64,000 nucleotides of DNA from Burhinus oedicnemus (Eukaryota; Chordata; Aves; Charadriiformes; Burhinidae): assembly GCA_008921705.1 (NCBI GenBank), contig VFFE01008521.1:186001-250000 (forward strand), given 5' to 3'. A model generated the notes under the pieces. It ran no database searches. It had not been told where the DNA came from and was given only the letters and a program-made list of their open reading frames with translations. Positions 23,986 to 34,105 of the stretch are shown piece after piece. The position numbers and the translations under genes were made by a program. Every line of letters begins with the position of its first letter. Position 1 is the stretch's first letter.

Positions 23986-24886
23986 ATAATCATAACAATT
24001 GAAATATTTAATTTATTTTCACAAATAAAATTATTTAGAAGGATGATGCTAAATGATTTTGTAGAAGAAAAACATTCTATATTTAGGTTTTCTGATAACT
24101 TAGTGAACTCAAACCTGTAAGATCAGAATTGCAACTATGCTACTCATGAATACGTGAGATGGAAGGGAGATGTAGTTTGACTGAAAAGGACAGGAAAATA
24201 CCTTAGAAATGGTGTGCATTGCCTAATGTTTCTACAGTCAGAATCTGACCATCACTGCAGCACATCTAAAACATTTCACACACATAGTAGTCACATAATC
24301 AGCTTGTGGCACTTATAACGTGTCTGTGAGAAGGAAAGGGGCTCAGTTTCACTTGCATAGTAAGACATTTATTTGTGAGGAACGGTATTTAATATTCTTA
24401 TGGCATTAATTTTTCAGCTGTTACTGAATAGCAATGAAAACATTTGTCATGTAAAAATAAAAACTACAATAAAATAATCAAAGTCTGATGTTAACAGGTG
24501 AAAAATTATACAATAGGTTTAAGTGTGACAAAGAACCTGGGAAATACCATACCATTATAACCAGCAAGTCACAAGACAAAAGCAAAACACCTGAAAAATG
24601 CAGCCTTACACCTAGTATTGTTATCCTTCCCTTCACTGTGCCTGGCTCAGAAAGATTATTTTTCATGTTAGCAGAACTAGACTCCAGCTTTCACTTAGAT
24701 ACATTAAAAAAGAATAGTGAGGAGTGACAGTAGTCCTCTTATGTCCCCCTCAAAGTGATGTGAAAGTTATCAAGCAAAGGACAATTTCTCAGAGCAACTC
24801 CCTCCAGCACTGCTTTATCTCAGGTAATTGCTCATCCCCAGGCTGCCTGGACTCTTTCTGTAGAGAAGTCCAGCTCACATTTGACA
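23986..24886. other. Intergenic, nothing recognised
   Basis: AT-rich DNA between a CR1 end and the left retroviral target-site copy. No feature supported. Confidence 0.45.
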
Positions 24887-24892
24887 CCGTAT
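24887..24892 (+). repeat. Target-site duplication CCGTAT, left copy
   Basis: CCGTAT directly precedes the 5' LTR and is repeated exactly at 27006-27011 directly after the 3' LTR. Six base pairs is the usual size for alpha/beta-type (class II) retroviral integration, and its perfect state shows the element is one undisturbed provirus insertion. Confidence 0.9.
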
Positions 24893-25257
24893 TGAGGAGG
24901 AGTTAGGCACTGTAGGAATGAAAGGGTTAACAGGACTGAAGTACTGAAGGGTCTGGGTCACGTCCAAATGGAGGAGACTTGTGTGTCTGGAACAGGAGTA
25001 AAAACAAGATTAGAAGGAAATAAACGAGCGAGCGCATGACCTTTGTTTGTGAAAGAGGGAACTGCAAGGTTGTAAAAGACAGCCAATTGTATCAGCTAAA
25101 GGGACGCATGAAGGATGCGTGAACAGGACACATAAACCAATAAAAGATCACTTAGTGGCACATGTATAAACAAGTAGAAAGTATATAAGCAGTGTAATAT
25201 TTCAATAAAGGGTCTTCAATTTATCATCTATTGGAGTCCACGCACCAATCCGCTACA
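24893..25257 (+). repeat. 5' LTR of the class II ERV
   Basis: Begins TGAGGAGG and ends CGCTACA, so it has the TG...CA ends. A TATATAA box at 25182-25188 and an AATAAA at 25204-25209 lie close together near the 3' side, giving a short R region. The length equals that of the 3' LTR. Confidence 0.92.
25182..25188 (+). promoter_or_regulatory. TATA box in the 5' LTR
   Basis: TATATAA about 75 bases before the LTR end, followed 15 bases later by the LTR polyadenylation signal. Placement fits a U3/R promoter. Confidence 0.65.
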
Positions 25258-25259
25258 AA

Positions 25260-25273
25260 TGGCGCCCGAACAG
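25260..25273 (+). promoter_or_regulatory. Primer binding site, tRNA-Lys (UUU) type
   Basis: TGGCGCCCGAACAG starts two bases after the 5' LTR. It matches the first 14 bases of the site complementary to the 3' end of tRNA-Lys3, then diverges. This placement confirms the LTR boundary and the direction of the element. Confidence 0.85.
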
Positions 25274-25412
25274 AGGTCTTGAAGTCTGCGGGAACAGGAC
25301 TTGAAGTCTGCGGGACAGAATTGCGGTGGAGAGCAACCGGTAGCGGAGCCTGGCTGAACGAATAATCAGCGGTTGGAGAGCTGAAAAGTCCGAACGAAGC
25401 AATCACCCAAAT

Positions 25413-25420
25413 CAGGTGAG
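25413..25420 (+). promoter_or_regulatory. Probable retroviral major splice donor
   Basis: CAG|GTGAG, a strong donor, lies in the leader 18 bases before the gag start codon. This is the normal place for the donor used to make env mRNA. Confidence 0.55.
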
Positions 25421-25432
25421 CAGCCAGGAACG

Positions 25433-26383
25433 ATGGGGGCAACAATGTCTGCAGAAGAAAAGTCCGTGGTAACTGTGTTTAAGAAGATATTAGAGAAGCG
25501 CAGTATTAAGTATGACAAAATCCAACTGCATGTGTTGCTAGCCTGGCTTAAAAGCCGGGATGTAGCACCAGAATTGACTGAGGTATTTGAAACACGTACA
25601 TGGGAAACAGCTGGACAAGTTTTATGGGATGCAGCTACCAGGGGGGATTCCAGCGCAATGGGCTTGTTAACAACATGGCGCTTAGTTACAGACTCCTTAA
25701 AGCAACTAAAGGCAGATCGCACTGTAACAGCTGCTGCTGCAGCAGCCACTGGGGGAGAAAGACCAAAAGAAGCAGCGGCTGCCACGGCTAAAGAACTAGC
25801 ATCCACTGCACCTCCCATGCCTGATTTTCCACCACCACCACCACCTCCTATAAATATGGATTCATCGTTTGCAGAGGAACCGTACAAAGAGAAAAATAGA
25901 GGGGACTTTGAATGTGTTAAAACAGATTATGATCCAAGGAAACACTGGCAAGAGTTGCGGCAACAAGCTGATAAGAGTGGCGAGCACAATATTGCTGCTT
26001 TCATAGCGTGTCCTGTCATTCGAGACGCACAGGGATGGTGCGGCGCCTGCGGCCGGCTAGGGTGTGAGAAGTTAGTGGTGCTGCTGCGGTGCTGTGAGGG
26101 GACGGAGACGGCTGGGCTCTGTGAGCAGCGGCGGCCCCCGATCAGCGCGATGCTGACGGACGGCACCGCCACCTCCGGCAGCGGCGAGGATGAGGTGTCT
26201 GGGGTTGAATCATTTATTTTGGACCAAGAAGATCTTGATAACCTGGTACTTAAAACCACATCAGAGTTATTCTTACCGAGTGCTGCAGAAGGTGTGAACA
26301 CTGAATCAGACTGCCTTTTGTGTATCCATGGAACAACCAGAACAACCATTCCATATATATCTTGTGGGATTGCCTATAGATGA
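25433..26383 (+). CDS. Gag N-terminus fused in frame to a host-like segment
   Basis: An open frame of 316 codons. Residues 1-200: retroviral Gag start with an MGATMS myristoylation-type N-terminus, a basic helical matrix-like region, a long Ala-rich linker, a run of seven prolines at about residue 139 that could act as a late or SH3-binding motif, and a PVIRDAQG stretch as found just before the capsid. Capsid, nucleocapsid and protease are missing. From about residue 202 the frame passes into CpG-rich sequence, meets an in-frame Met at 26150, and continues as an acidic Ser/Glu-rich polypeptide (SGSGEDE, LDQEDLDNLVL). The last part crosses a second junction and stops at TGA 26381. The frame is uninterrupted, but whether it is expressed is unknown. 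Confidence 0.75.
   Translation: MGATMSAEEKSVVTVFKKILEKRSIKYDKIQLHVLLAWLKSRDVAPELTEVFETRTWETAGQVLWDAATRGDSSAMGLLTTWRLVTDSLKQLKADRTVTAAAAAATGGERPKEAAAATAKELASTAPPMPDFPPPPPPPINMDSSFAEEPYKEKNRGDFECVKTDYDPRKHWQELRQQADKSGEHNIAAFIACPVIRDAQGWCGACGRLGCEKLVVLLRCCEGTETAGLCEQRRPPISAMLTDGTATSGSGEDEVSGVESFILDQEDLDNLVLKTTSELFLPSAAEGVNTESDCLLCIHGTTRTTIPYISCGIAYR
26036..26303 (+). other. Putative captured cellular cDNA segment in the provirus
   Basis: From about 26036 to 26193 the sequence is strongly GC- and CpG-rich, unlike the AT-rich gag on its left and env on its right, and resembles a CpG-island 5' UTR. It holds an ATG at 26150 with a following MLTDGTATSGSGEDE reading. At about 26193-26197 GC drops sharply while the frame continues as VSGVESFILDQEDLDNLVL, as expected at a spliced exon 1/exon 2 junction. 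The right boundary is uncertain, between about 26290 and 26330. I do not recognise the gene. It could alternatively be an unusual retroviral region, but no retroviral family domain is visible. Confidence 0.6.
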
Positions 26384-26412
26384 CGTAGGGTTGATAAAAA
26401 AAGAGGCAGAAG

Positions 26413-26625
26413 GAAGACTAGCTACGTATCAGTGTAATTCTACCACCAATAATGTTAGTGTCTGCTTTGAAGTTTGGGATAAGTGGGTGGCTCAAATCAT
26501 TATTAAAAATGGGGCTATTGGTTGTCAGTATATTTTTATGTATCTTACTGTTTTTACCCTGTTTATTGTCATGTGTCCAAGGAATGATGCAGAAAATGGT
26601 GCAAAAATATATATATTGTTGAAAA
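26413..26625 (+). pseudogene. Env transmembrane (TM) C-terminal remnant
   Basis: Visible in the frame of the ATG at 26509 and opening after a TAG near 26412. A membrane-proximal GWLKSLLK leads to a hydrophobic helix (LLVVSIFLCILLFLPCLLS) and a short Cys-containing tail that ends at a TGA just before the polypurine tract. This is the usual end of a beta/gamma-type Env TM subunit. The ectodomain is absent and there is no signal peptide. Confidence 0.6.
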
Positions 26626-26627
26626 AC

Positions 26628-26639
26628 AAAAAGGGGGAA
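26628..26639 (+). promoter_or_regulatory. Polypurine tract
   Basis: An AAAAAGGGGGAA-type purine run ends one base before the 3' LTR and is the expected plus-strand primer site. Confidence 0.8.
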
Positions 26640-26640
26640 T

Positions 26641-27005
26641 TGAGGAGGAATTAGGCATTGTAGGATTGAAAGGGTTAACAGGACTGAAGTACTGAAGGGT
26701 CCAGGTCATGTCCAAAGGGAGGAGACTTGTGTGTCTGGAACAGGAGTAAAAACAAGATTAGAAGGAAATAAACGAGCGAGTGCATGACCTTTGTTTGTGA
26801 AAGAGGGAACTGCAAGGTTGTAAAAGACAGCCAATTTTATCAGCTAAAGGGACACATGAAGGATGCCTGAACAGGACACATAAACCAATAAAAGATCACT
26901 TAGTGGCACATGTATAAACAAGTAGGAAGTATATAAGCAGTGTAATATTTCAATACAGGGTCTTCGATTTATCATCTATCGGAGTCTGTGCATCAATCCG
27001 CTACA
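26641..27005 (+). repeat. 3' LTR of the class II ERV
   Basis: 365 bases, colinear with the 5' LTR with about 19 substitutions (about 14 transitions). The polyadenylation hexamer of the 5' copy is AATACA here (26952-26957), so normal 3'-end processing at this LTR is probably weakened. A cluster of changes lies near the U5 end. Confidence 0.92.
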
Positions 27006-27011
27006 CCGTAT
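27006..27011 (+). repeat. Target-site duplication CCGTAT, right copy
   Basis: Exact copy of 24887-24892, directly after the CTACA end of the 3' LTR. Confidence 0.9.
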
Positions 27012-30000
27012 CTTATCTGGAAATGTGAGATTCAATAGTTGTGCTCCTCCCAAGGTAACAGCTGTAGCACAAACAAGACACAGTCCCTTTGAGCTATAGG
27101 TTACAGATATCTAGGCCTGCTTATGCTGTAGCTTCAGTCATGAGTGCACCCGATGAACATTTTTTCCCCCTTTCCCCTGACTTAGAAAAGTCATCTTGTA
27201 TTTGTATCTTATTCATTACGCTTGTGTAACATCAAACTACCAGAAGTCAATATTGGTCAAGTGGTTAAGGGTTGGTGAACGTCTGCTGAACACAGTTGAA
27301 AATGGCTTCTAAAGGCAAGCATTCAACAACCTTAACAATAAAAATGGTCTGTGCTCTTCATTCTGCTTTTCGCTATGTCCATCACACACCACTCCCAGCT
27401 TCAGCCAAGAAGAAAAGCATTAAAACTACATGGATGTGGACATGTTACTAATCATCTCAGTGTGACACCCTCATGTTTAGTATTCATTAGTTGCTTAATG
27501 AAGTGTAAAGATGACCTTGGACCACCATAATTCCATTCTTATCCATGTCCACATCCATATCCATATCTAATCTTTCAAAGCTAATCCATCCTACAACAAA
27601 GTTGTAGACCTGAGTGATGGCGCAACATGGAGAAAGTTAAGACTTCCAGGTAGTCAGATCTCTGCACAGTATCCATTTTTCACCTGGAGAATGGCATTTT
27701 ATTACTCCTGTTATCTCAAAGCACACATCTACAAGCAAACACTGAAGCAAAAGTTTTCTCCTCATCCATGAAGCTCTTGGGCTATGCCTTTCCACTGATC
27801 ATCAGAATAATTTGCAAAATAAGCTGCACATTATGCTCAGTAGGTAGAACAGTTTAAAAAAATATTTGTTTGTTTCTCTTGTTAAGTTATAGTATTTTTC
27901 AGTCATCTTCTTTGAGGAAGCTCTGTATAGAGACCCAGGATATTTTGCCAAATGGTACTCCTGGAAGAGCCACCAGCTGTTGACAGCAGGCATTCAAGCC
28001 TGAATGGAGGCCTACTACATTTACCAAGATCAAATGCATGGATATGCCAAATCAACGTGATGCATTTACTTCTCCCCTGGACTATGTACATAAAGACAAA
28101 TTAAAATGTTGCGGGATTCTTATTTGGCATTGGTCTTGAGCCCCACTATAGGCATGGATCTGAGCAACCACATTTGGATCCTGATGTGACTCCCCACTCT
28201 TAAGAGGAACTGGAAACTAGGATCATGATGCAAGAAGAGCTGTACAATATGTACCAGAAAAGCTTATCTTTAACTAAAAAATAGTGCTATTATAACCCCA
28301 ACAGAGGTTTCTTGCATTAGTGAGGAGACTCAGTCTTCCTTTAATGGTCCTTTTTTTTCTCCTTGCAGAACTTCATCTGCTGGAAGTTATGCTTAGGGTT
28401 AATTCGTTAAGTCACTGTAAATAGACATAACCATTGTGTTTACCTAATTTCTCATCTAGACCAGTCTATGAGCTACAGTTTGCAAACTATTACAGAAAAT
28501 CAAACTAATTATGTATTGCTGATTACTTTACAGTGAAGAGGAACTCTAGAATCTGGTAAAAAGCAGTATCAGCAAAAGGTGAAAAAGTATATTTGAAGTC
28601 CAGGATGTCACAAAAAGGTTAAAGATGATGTTTAACTTGTGCTATGTAAACCAATTCAGTTTCTTTACAGTTCAGTTCCAAATCCATAATAAATAAACTG
28701 AATAAATATATTGAAATGGGAACATAAAAGCTTATTGGTTGAATAAATGCAGAAAAGTATTTTTAACAGAGACATTGGAGAAACTGCAATCATTAGTTTA
28801 AACTTTCCGTGGGCTCAAGTTAAGATTAAAAAACCCACCAATTCACATATAAATCTATAGTGAAAAAGCCCAATGAACAGTAAGAACTGTGGGTTAATAA
28901 AACATATCAGGTCAGACAAACCTGATACCCAAACCCACTGTAATTGCATGTGTCTTATATAAAGGCATTCTAGTGCATATAATGCCTATTGATTTCAGAA
29001 AAGCACTTGATATGATACTGAGTTATAAAACTTTTAGCATTTGGTGCCTGAGATACGAGGAAATATCATAATAGGTTGAAAAGGAGACTGATCGATGGAG
29101 GAACAAGATGATATATCACTGCATCCTCATTGGGCAGAACTGCTATTGAAGCAGAGGCTCTTCTCCTCAACAGAAAGTGGGATGACAGTTTCTATTGCCA
29201 AGATCTGGGAGAGGAGGCAATCAGAAAATGCATTTGTGCTTCCCTAAAATGTCTTCTTTTTTTTTTTGAGAGGAAAATGGCTGATAATTCATTACAAAGG
29301 GTGTATTTGCACTCAGAATTTTTTATTAATTTGTTTGTCTCTTGGCACACAGATATCTCTAGAAAGTGCAGCTTGGGAGCAGGAATTATTCTCTGAAAGA
29401 TTTTTAACATTCAGAAAGCTCCACAATGACAAGCACAACAGCTCTTCTTCCCAGTTGTTTCTGGAGCTAAACTTCTATACTATGTTGTTTAAAGAATCCC
29501 ATGAAATGTGTGGATTCTCAAAGAATGTTTTGATGTTTCTATAAAAACTATGATGTTTCCTGGAATCTTTAGTTCTCAACTCATGGGTTGCAGTGAAACC
29601 AAAAAGCCCCAGTTGCAGGACAGTCCATATGGCAGAGCTGTGGAGGCTGGGACACGAAAGCCTTGGGAAACATGCTTCTCCAGGCCTCCAGTCTGCTCAA
29701 CAGGGTGTCAAGTACCAGCATAGATGGGAACAACTTCCTGTGAGATTATGGTGATTTTAAGACAAAATGGGCGGTTTCTTCTTGAAGATTTGAGTGGATG
29801 GAAAACAAATGTTCTATGCAAAATGAACAAAAAGTGCATTTCTCTCCAGCTGAGAATTTTCAGAGCCAAGACTCAAATCTACTCCCCTAAATGGCAGATT
29901 TTATGCCATTTATCTTAGGATTCAAGAACTTCTCCTGCCACATGGTAAATTCCATGTAGCAAGATCTAACTCCTTTTCAGCTTTTTCCTTGCAAGGCCCC

Positions 30001-31420
30001 TGTACGCTTCAATTTCTGCAAACAAAAAGGTGCTGAAATGATTTTCCCCAAAGATAAAGGTATGTCAGGGTGTGGTTACAGCAACTCAAACTGAAATACA
30101 GTTTTGAATTTTCCCCTAGAATACTTCCTAGCAAGGGAAGAAGAGAAAATCAAAGGACAGAATTTCTTTCAGTGGCACTCCCCTCCTACCAGTGCCAAAC
30201 TAGTGCTGTCCTCCTCCTCGAACTAGGTTGACAATCCCATTTAAAGGATCTAGTACAAAACCCAAAGATGTATTTCTTATGTATATCTAGTGACTCTTCC
30301 TCAGCTGGTGTTCTTGCAAGCTATTTCTGGAAGAGAAGATTGAATGTAAATCCTTGGCTTGAGTGTACTGACTGCTGGTTAGATTCAGTTTTGCATGTTT
30401 TAGATTCAAGTTAGGACCTGGCTATGGGTCTTTTTGTACATTTGAATGGTAAAAGGAGCACCAAGACATAGTCTTATGGGGGAGGGGTTGTTCTGGTATG
30501 GTTCTGTGCCACCCAGTCATAGCTCTAACTCACTTGTTCCAATGGTCGCCCTTATGGCACAGGTAGGACAACATACTGCGGCAGTAAGTGTATTCCTTCT
30601 AGACAGTTTCCTTGTTCTTTTCTGACACCTGTTACTTTGCTTTATCCTGTGTGTTTTCCACCTCACTGACATTTTTACCGGCCTGCTGGGAGAACAGCCT
30701 CCTGCTGCAGCAGCGTGGAGAACTCTGCTACTGCCTTTGGGGCACTGGCAGGGCACTCGGACAACCACAAAGACTGGCTCCTACCCAGAGACCACAAAGA
30801 CTTGCTATCCTTCCCCTAACGTGCATTTGTGAAAGGGGCAGATGTGAAACTCTGTTGGGGAAAGAAAGCAAGAGGAACACCCACGAAATAAAAGGGAAAA
30901 GCATGGCTAATGGTGTAGTGTTAAATAAGACTGGGTAAACTCATAAACTTAAAGTGAGCTTTCCTCACTGCCGAGAAAAGTGAGTAAACTCTTTGTCTCT
31001 GCATTCACTCTCAGTTATCTCAGTGGCAAGGATTTTCTCTCCTGCGTGCCTTAACAATTTCAAAAGAAAATCATCTATTTGTTTTTTTCTTAGAGATGAA
31101 ATTTTTATGGGCTATTAAAGAATAATGTATCTCTGTCCCTTAATATTGGACACACAGATGGTGTCATCTGACAGAGAGCCGACATCACCACCGTGGCAGC
31201 ACCAGCTCTACTTACTCTAAAGCAAATTACTGAGGATAGTTATGTAGTTGAAGGAGTTGTGGAGTACATACGCTAAAAAACCCTAACACATCTGAGACAG
31301 CTAATTATAAACACCTTGAGAAGCCATGGTATTTTAATTTACAAATAGAGTCAAGAATTTCTTTAACTTCCTACCTCTTAGATTTGCTGAATATATATTT
31401 TTTTATAGTCCCTGATGGTT
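27012..31420. other. Intergenic, nothing recognised
   Basis: About 4.4 kb of AT-rich DNA without a supported gene or named repeat. Open frames at 29130-29918 are chance frames with T-runs and no conserved motif. Confidence 0.45.
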
Positions 31421-32194
31421 CACAGAATCACAGGGGTTGTAAGGGACCTCTGGAGATCATCTAGTCCAACCCCCCTGCAAGAGCAGGTTCATCTAGAGCA
31501 GGTTGCAAAGGATGGCATCCAGGTGGGTTTTGAATGTCTCTAGAGTTGGAGACTCCACCACCTCTCTGGGAAGCCTGTTCCAGTGCTCTGCCACCTTCAA
31601 GGGAAAGAAGTTTCTCCTCATGTTTAGATGGAACTTCCTAGGTTCAAGTTTGTGCCCATTACCTCTTGTCCTATCACTGGGCACCACTGCAAAAAGACTG
31701 GTCCCATCCTCCCAGCACCCTCCCTTGAAGTATTTATCAGCATTGATGAGATGCCCCCTCAGTCTTCTCTTCTCCAGACTAAAAAGACCCAAGTCCCTCA
31801 GCCTTTCCTCATAAGAAAGATGTTCCAGCCCCCTAATCATCTTTGTAGTCCTCTGCTGTACCCTCTCCAGCCGTTCCCTGTCCTTCTTGAACCAGGGAGC
31901 CCAGAAGTGGACACAGTACTCCAGGTGTGGCCTCACCAGGGCAGAGTAGAGGGGGAGGATAACCTCCTGCGACCTGCTTGCCACACACCTCTTGATGCAC
32001 CCCAGGATGCCATTGGCCTTCTTGGCCACAAGGGCCCATTGCTGGCTCATGGTCATCCTGTTGTCCACTCCCAGGTCCCTTTGCACAGAGCTGCTTTCCA
32101 GCAGGTCAGCCCCTAACCTGTACTGGTGCGTGGGGTTATTCCTCCCCAAGTGCAGGACCCTACACTTGCCCTTGTTGAACTTCATGAGGTTCCT
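31421..32194 (-). mobile_element. CR1 LINE 3' fragment, about 0.77 kb
   Basis: The 3' end at the left has CACAGAAT (31421-31428) followed by a partial second octamer and the GTAAGGGACCTCTGGAGATC end. ORF2 carboxyl region follows on the minus strand. The 5' truncation lies at about 32194, just inside the [16 protein letters not shown] block after the RT catalytic loop. Confidence 0.93.
31493..32185 (-). pseudogene. CR1 ORF2 C-terminal 230 residues, open
   Basis: A continuous frame from [14 protein letters not shown] through [52 protein letters not shown] and [20 protein letters not shown] to the normal end ILCNLL and stop. About three codons seem missing between RDLGV and DNRM, where the family has a longer linker. 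The RT active-site region is not included, so no enzyme is possible. Confidence 0.88.
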
Positions 32195-34105
32195 TTAAAA
32201 AGACTGCTGAACTTCACTGGTCAACTAACTAGAATGAGGAACACTAAATGCAAAAACTACCAGCTTTTCTGGCAAAAAAAAACTTGGTAAAGAAACTTTG
32301 ATTTCTTGGGTAATGGACAAGAATGGCTGAAAATGTAGACTATGATAGTAACAGAATCTAATACTACATGTGCATTCCCAAATGTAATGACCATATTTAC
32401 TTTAAACTCATGTCTTTGAGTGCTATCAATCTTGTGACCATTATGGGTAACAGTCCATCTGAGTGCATAAATACTAGGAAGAGATAAAGTATTAAAACTA
32501 AAAACAGATCTTTTTTGAAGTTTAGGAAAGCTTCATTAGGAAACCTTATCCTTTTCTAACTCCCTGTGTTCCCAATGTGGCTTTACACGATCCACTGCTT
32601 GAATCTACCCTTGAAAACATATAATGGCAGGTGGGAAAATACAGTGGCGTTATTGAGAAAAATTAGTACTATGAAGAGAAGGAATTTGTATGAAACATTG
32701 CACTACCCTACACTAGTTTTTCCTGTTCTGTGCTGGTTTTTTCTGTCATCTTGTAAAATGTACTTTGGGACTATAATTCTCTGTGTGAATTTCCTCCAAA
32801 TAACTGTTATTGGTTACTGTTATTGTTAGTGTTTCAATTGTATTATACCCATTCTCAATGAGTGCTTCTGAACTTCAAGATGTAGGGGTTACAATAACTT
32901 CAATATAGGGGGTTTTTTAGTTAAAAAAATTACTATGAATTCCACAAAGGCAATGTGTCTAGAAAACACTAATAACCATGTTTTCTTGGTTTAGAGTTTA
33001 ACATTCCTTTTCCCCTCCTCTGACATCCATACAAAGAAGTTCATTATGCTCAATCCCCTGCAGCTAGTTTATAGACCTACTGAGTATTCTGCCGTGAAGA
33101 AAAACAAGCTTTGCTAAGGAGATTATGGCTCTGGTGTTTTAACGATCTGAAATGTTTGCTGTGAATAAATCTTAATTGGACAAAACATTAAATGCAAAAG
33201 CTTTGCTCTCTGAAAACAGAATTGCATGTAATACAAAGGTTGTGAAAGAACAGGATCTGAAAATGTAACAAAAATGTGACTGCCAAATTGTCCAGATGAA
33301 GTTTTGCTACAAACTTCTATAGGAATAGGAGTGAATCTCTAATTGTAACCAAGCATTAAGAAAACTCAAACTTAGGGAGACCTTTCATTTCCAGTAACTT
33401 CATTTTCTGAGTACTACTCATACAAGTGTTCCTTATTCATCCCTGCGGCTCCACTGAATTCATGTATAAAGACTATTTACATGCATAGAGATTAAGCAGC
33501 AAAGGCTCTGTCATGTGTGCTCTGCCATTAGGGGACACCCCCTCCCCATCATATCCAAAGCACAAAACTAGGGGAGGCCGCATTTTAAATAACAGCACTG
33601 AAGTCAGTGGGAAGCAGTCAGTACTTAAAACTTCTGAGGGTAGGAAACACCAAAAAGCTTTCCATTATGTAAACATGCTCTGCATCAGATCCCCTGCTTT
33701 AGGGAATCACTCTGCAGCAAAACCTGCTATTGCCTCTCAAAGTTTCTGTGGTTTGTGAGTCAGAAGCATTGAATTTACACCAACTCCAATGCAGAAAACC
33801 AAGAAAAATAATTAAAGTAAGATCGGCTACTCAGATTCAATTATCCATCTCCTTTTCCACAGTGATGACCCAACAAAAACTGATCCGATGTGTCAGGGTG
33901 CTGCGAAGGCTGGGGCTTCCTGGGGGGTCCCTGGGTGGGGTGGGCAGGGGCAGTGGGGCTGGGTGGTGCCCTCGGGGCCAGGACACCTTGGCCATCTCAT
34001 CCTCAGTGTAGGTTTCTGGCAAGTGTCCATACCAAGACCCTAATTCACTTACAGGTGCTGAGGTTTCCAATTGCCTGCACACCCAACATTTCTTAACTGA
34101 ATGGG
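32195..34105. other. Intergenic, nothing recognised
   Basis: AT-rich DNA, with a short G-rich patch at about 33910-33990. No gene or repeat supported. Confidence 0.45.

Larger units (their letters stand above)
24893..27005 (+). mobile_element. Defective class II endogenous retrovirus with a host-like insert
   Basis: A complete two-LTR unit of 2113 bases: 365-bp LTRs at both ends, a Lys-type primer binding site, a splice donor, a partial gag, a CpG-rich non-retroviral-looking segment, the env membrane tail, a polypurine tract, and perfect 6-bp flanking duplications. All of pol, the rest of gag and most of env are absent. The LTRs differ at about 19 of 365 positions by eye, with no indels, so the insertion is not recent. 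The layout is that of a transducing defective provirus rather than a simple deletion derivative. Confidence 0.9.

Noticed and set aside
25366..25887. 173-codon minus-strand frame opposite the ERV gag
   Set aside because: It is the reverse shadow of the Gag frame. Its Gly and Val runs are the complement of the Pro codons, and there is no retroviral antisense signature.
26328..26654. 108-codon frame MEQPEQP... as an independent env or host gene
   Set aside because: It crosses the env-tail region in a frame that does not encode the membrane helix, and it has no signal peptide. It is more likely a junction frame.
31628..32116. 162-codon + strand frame over the CR1 fragment
   Set aside because: A shadow of CR1 ORF2 on the opposite strand. 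CR1 often shows such Pro/Leu-rich antisense frames.
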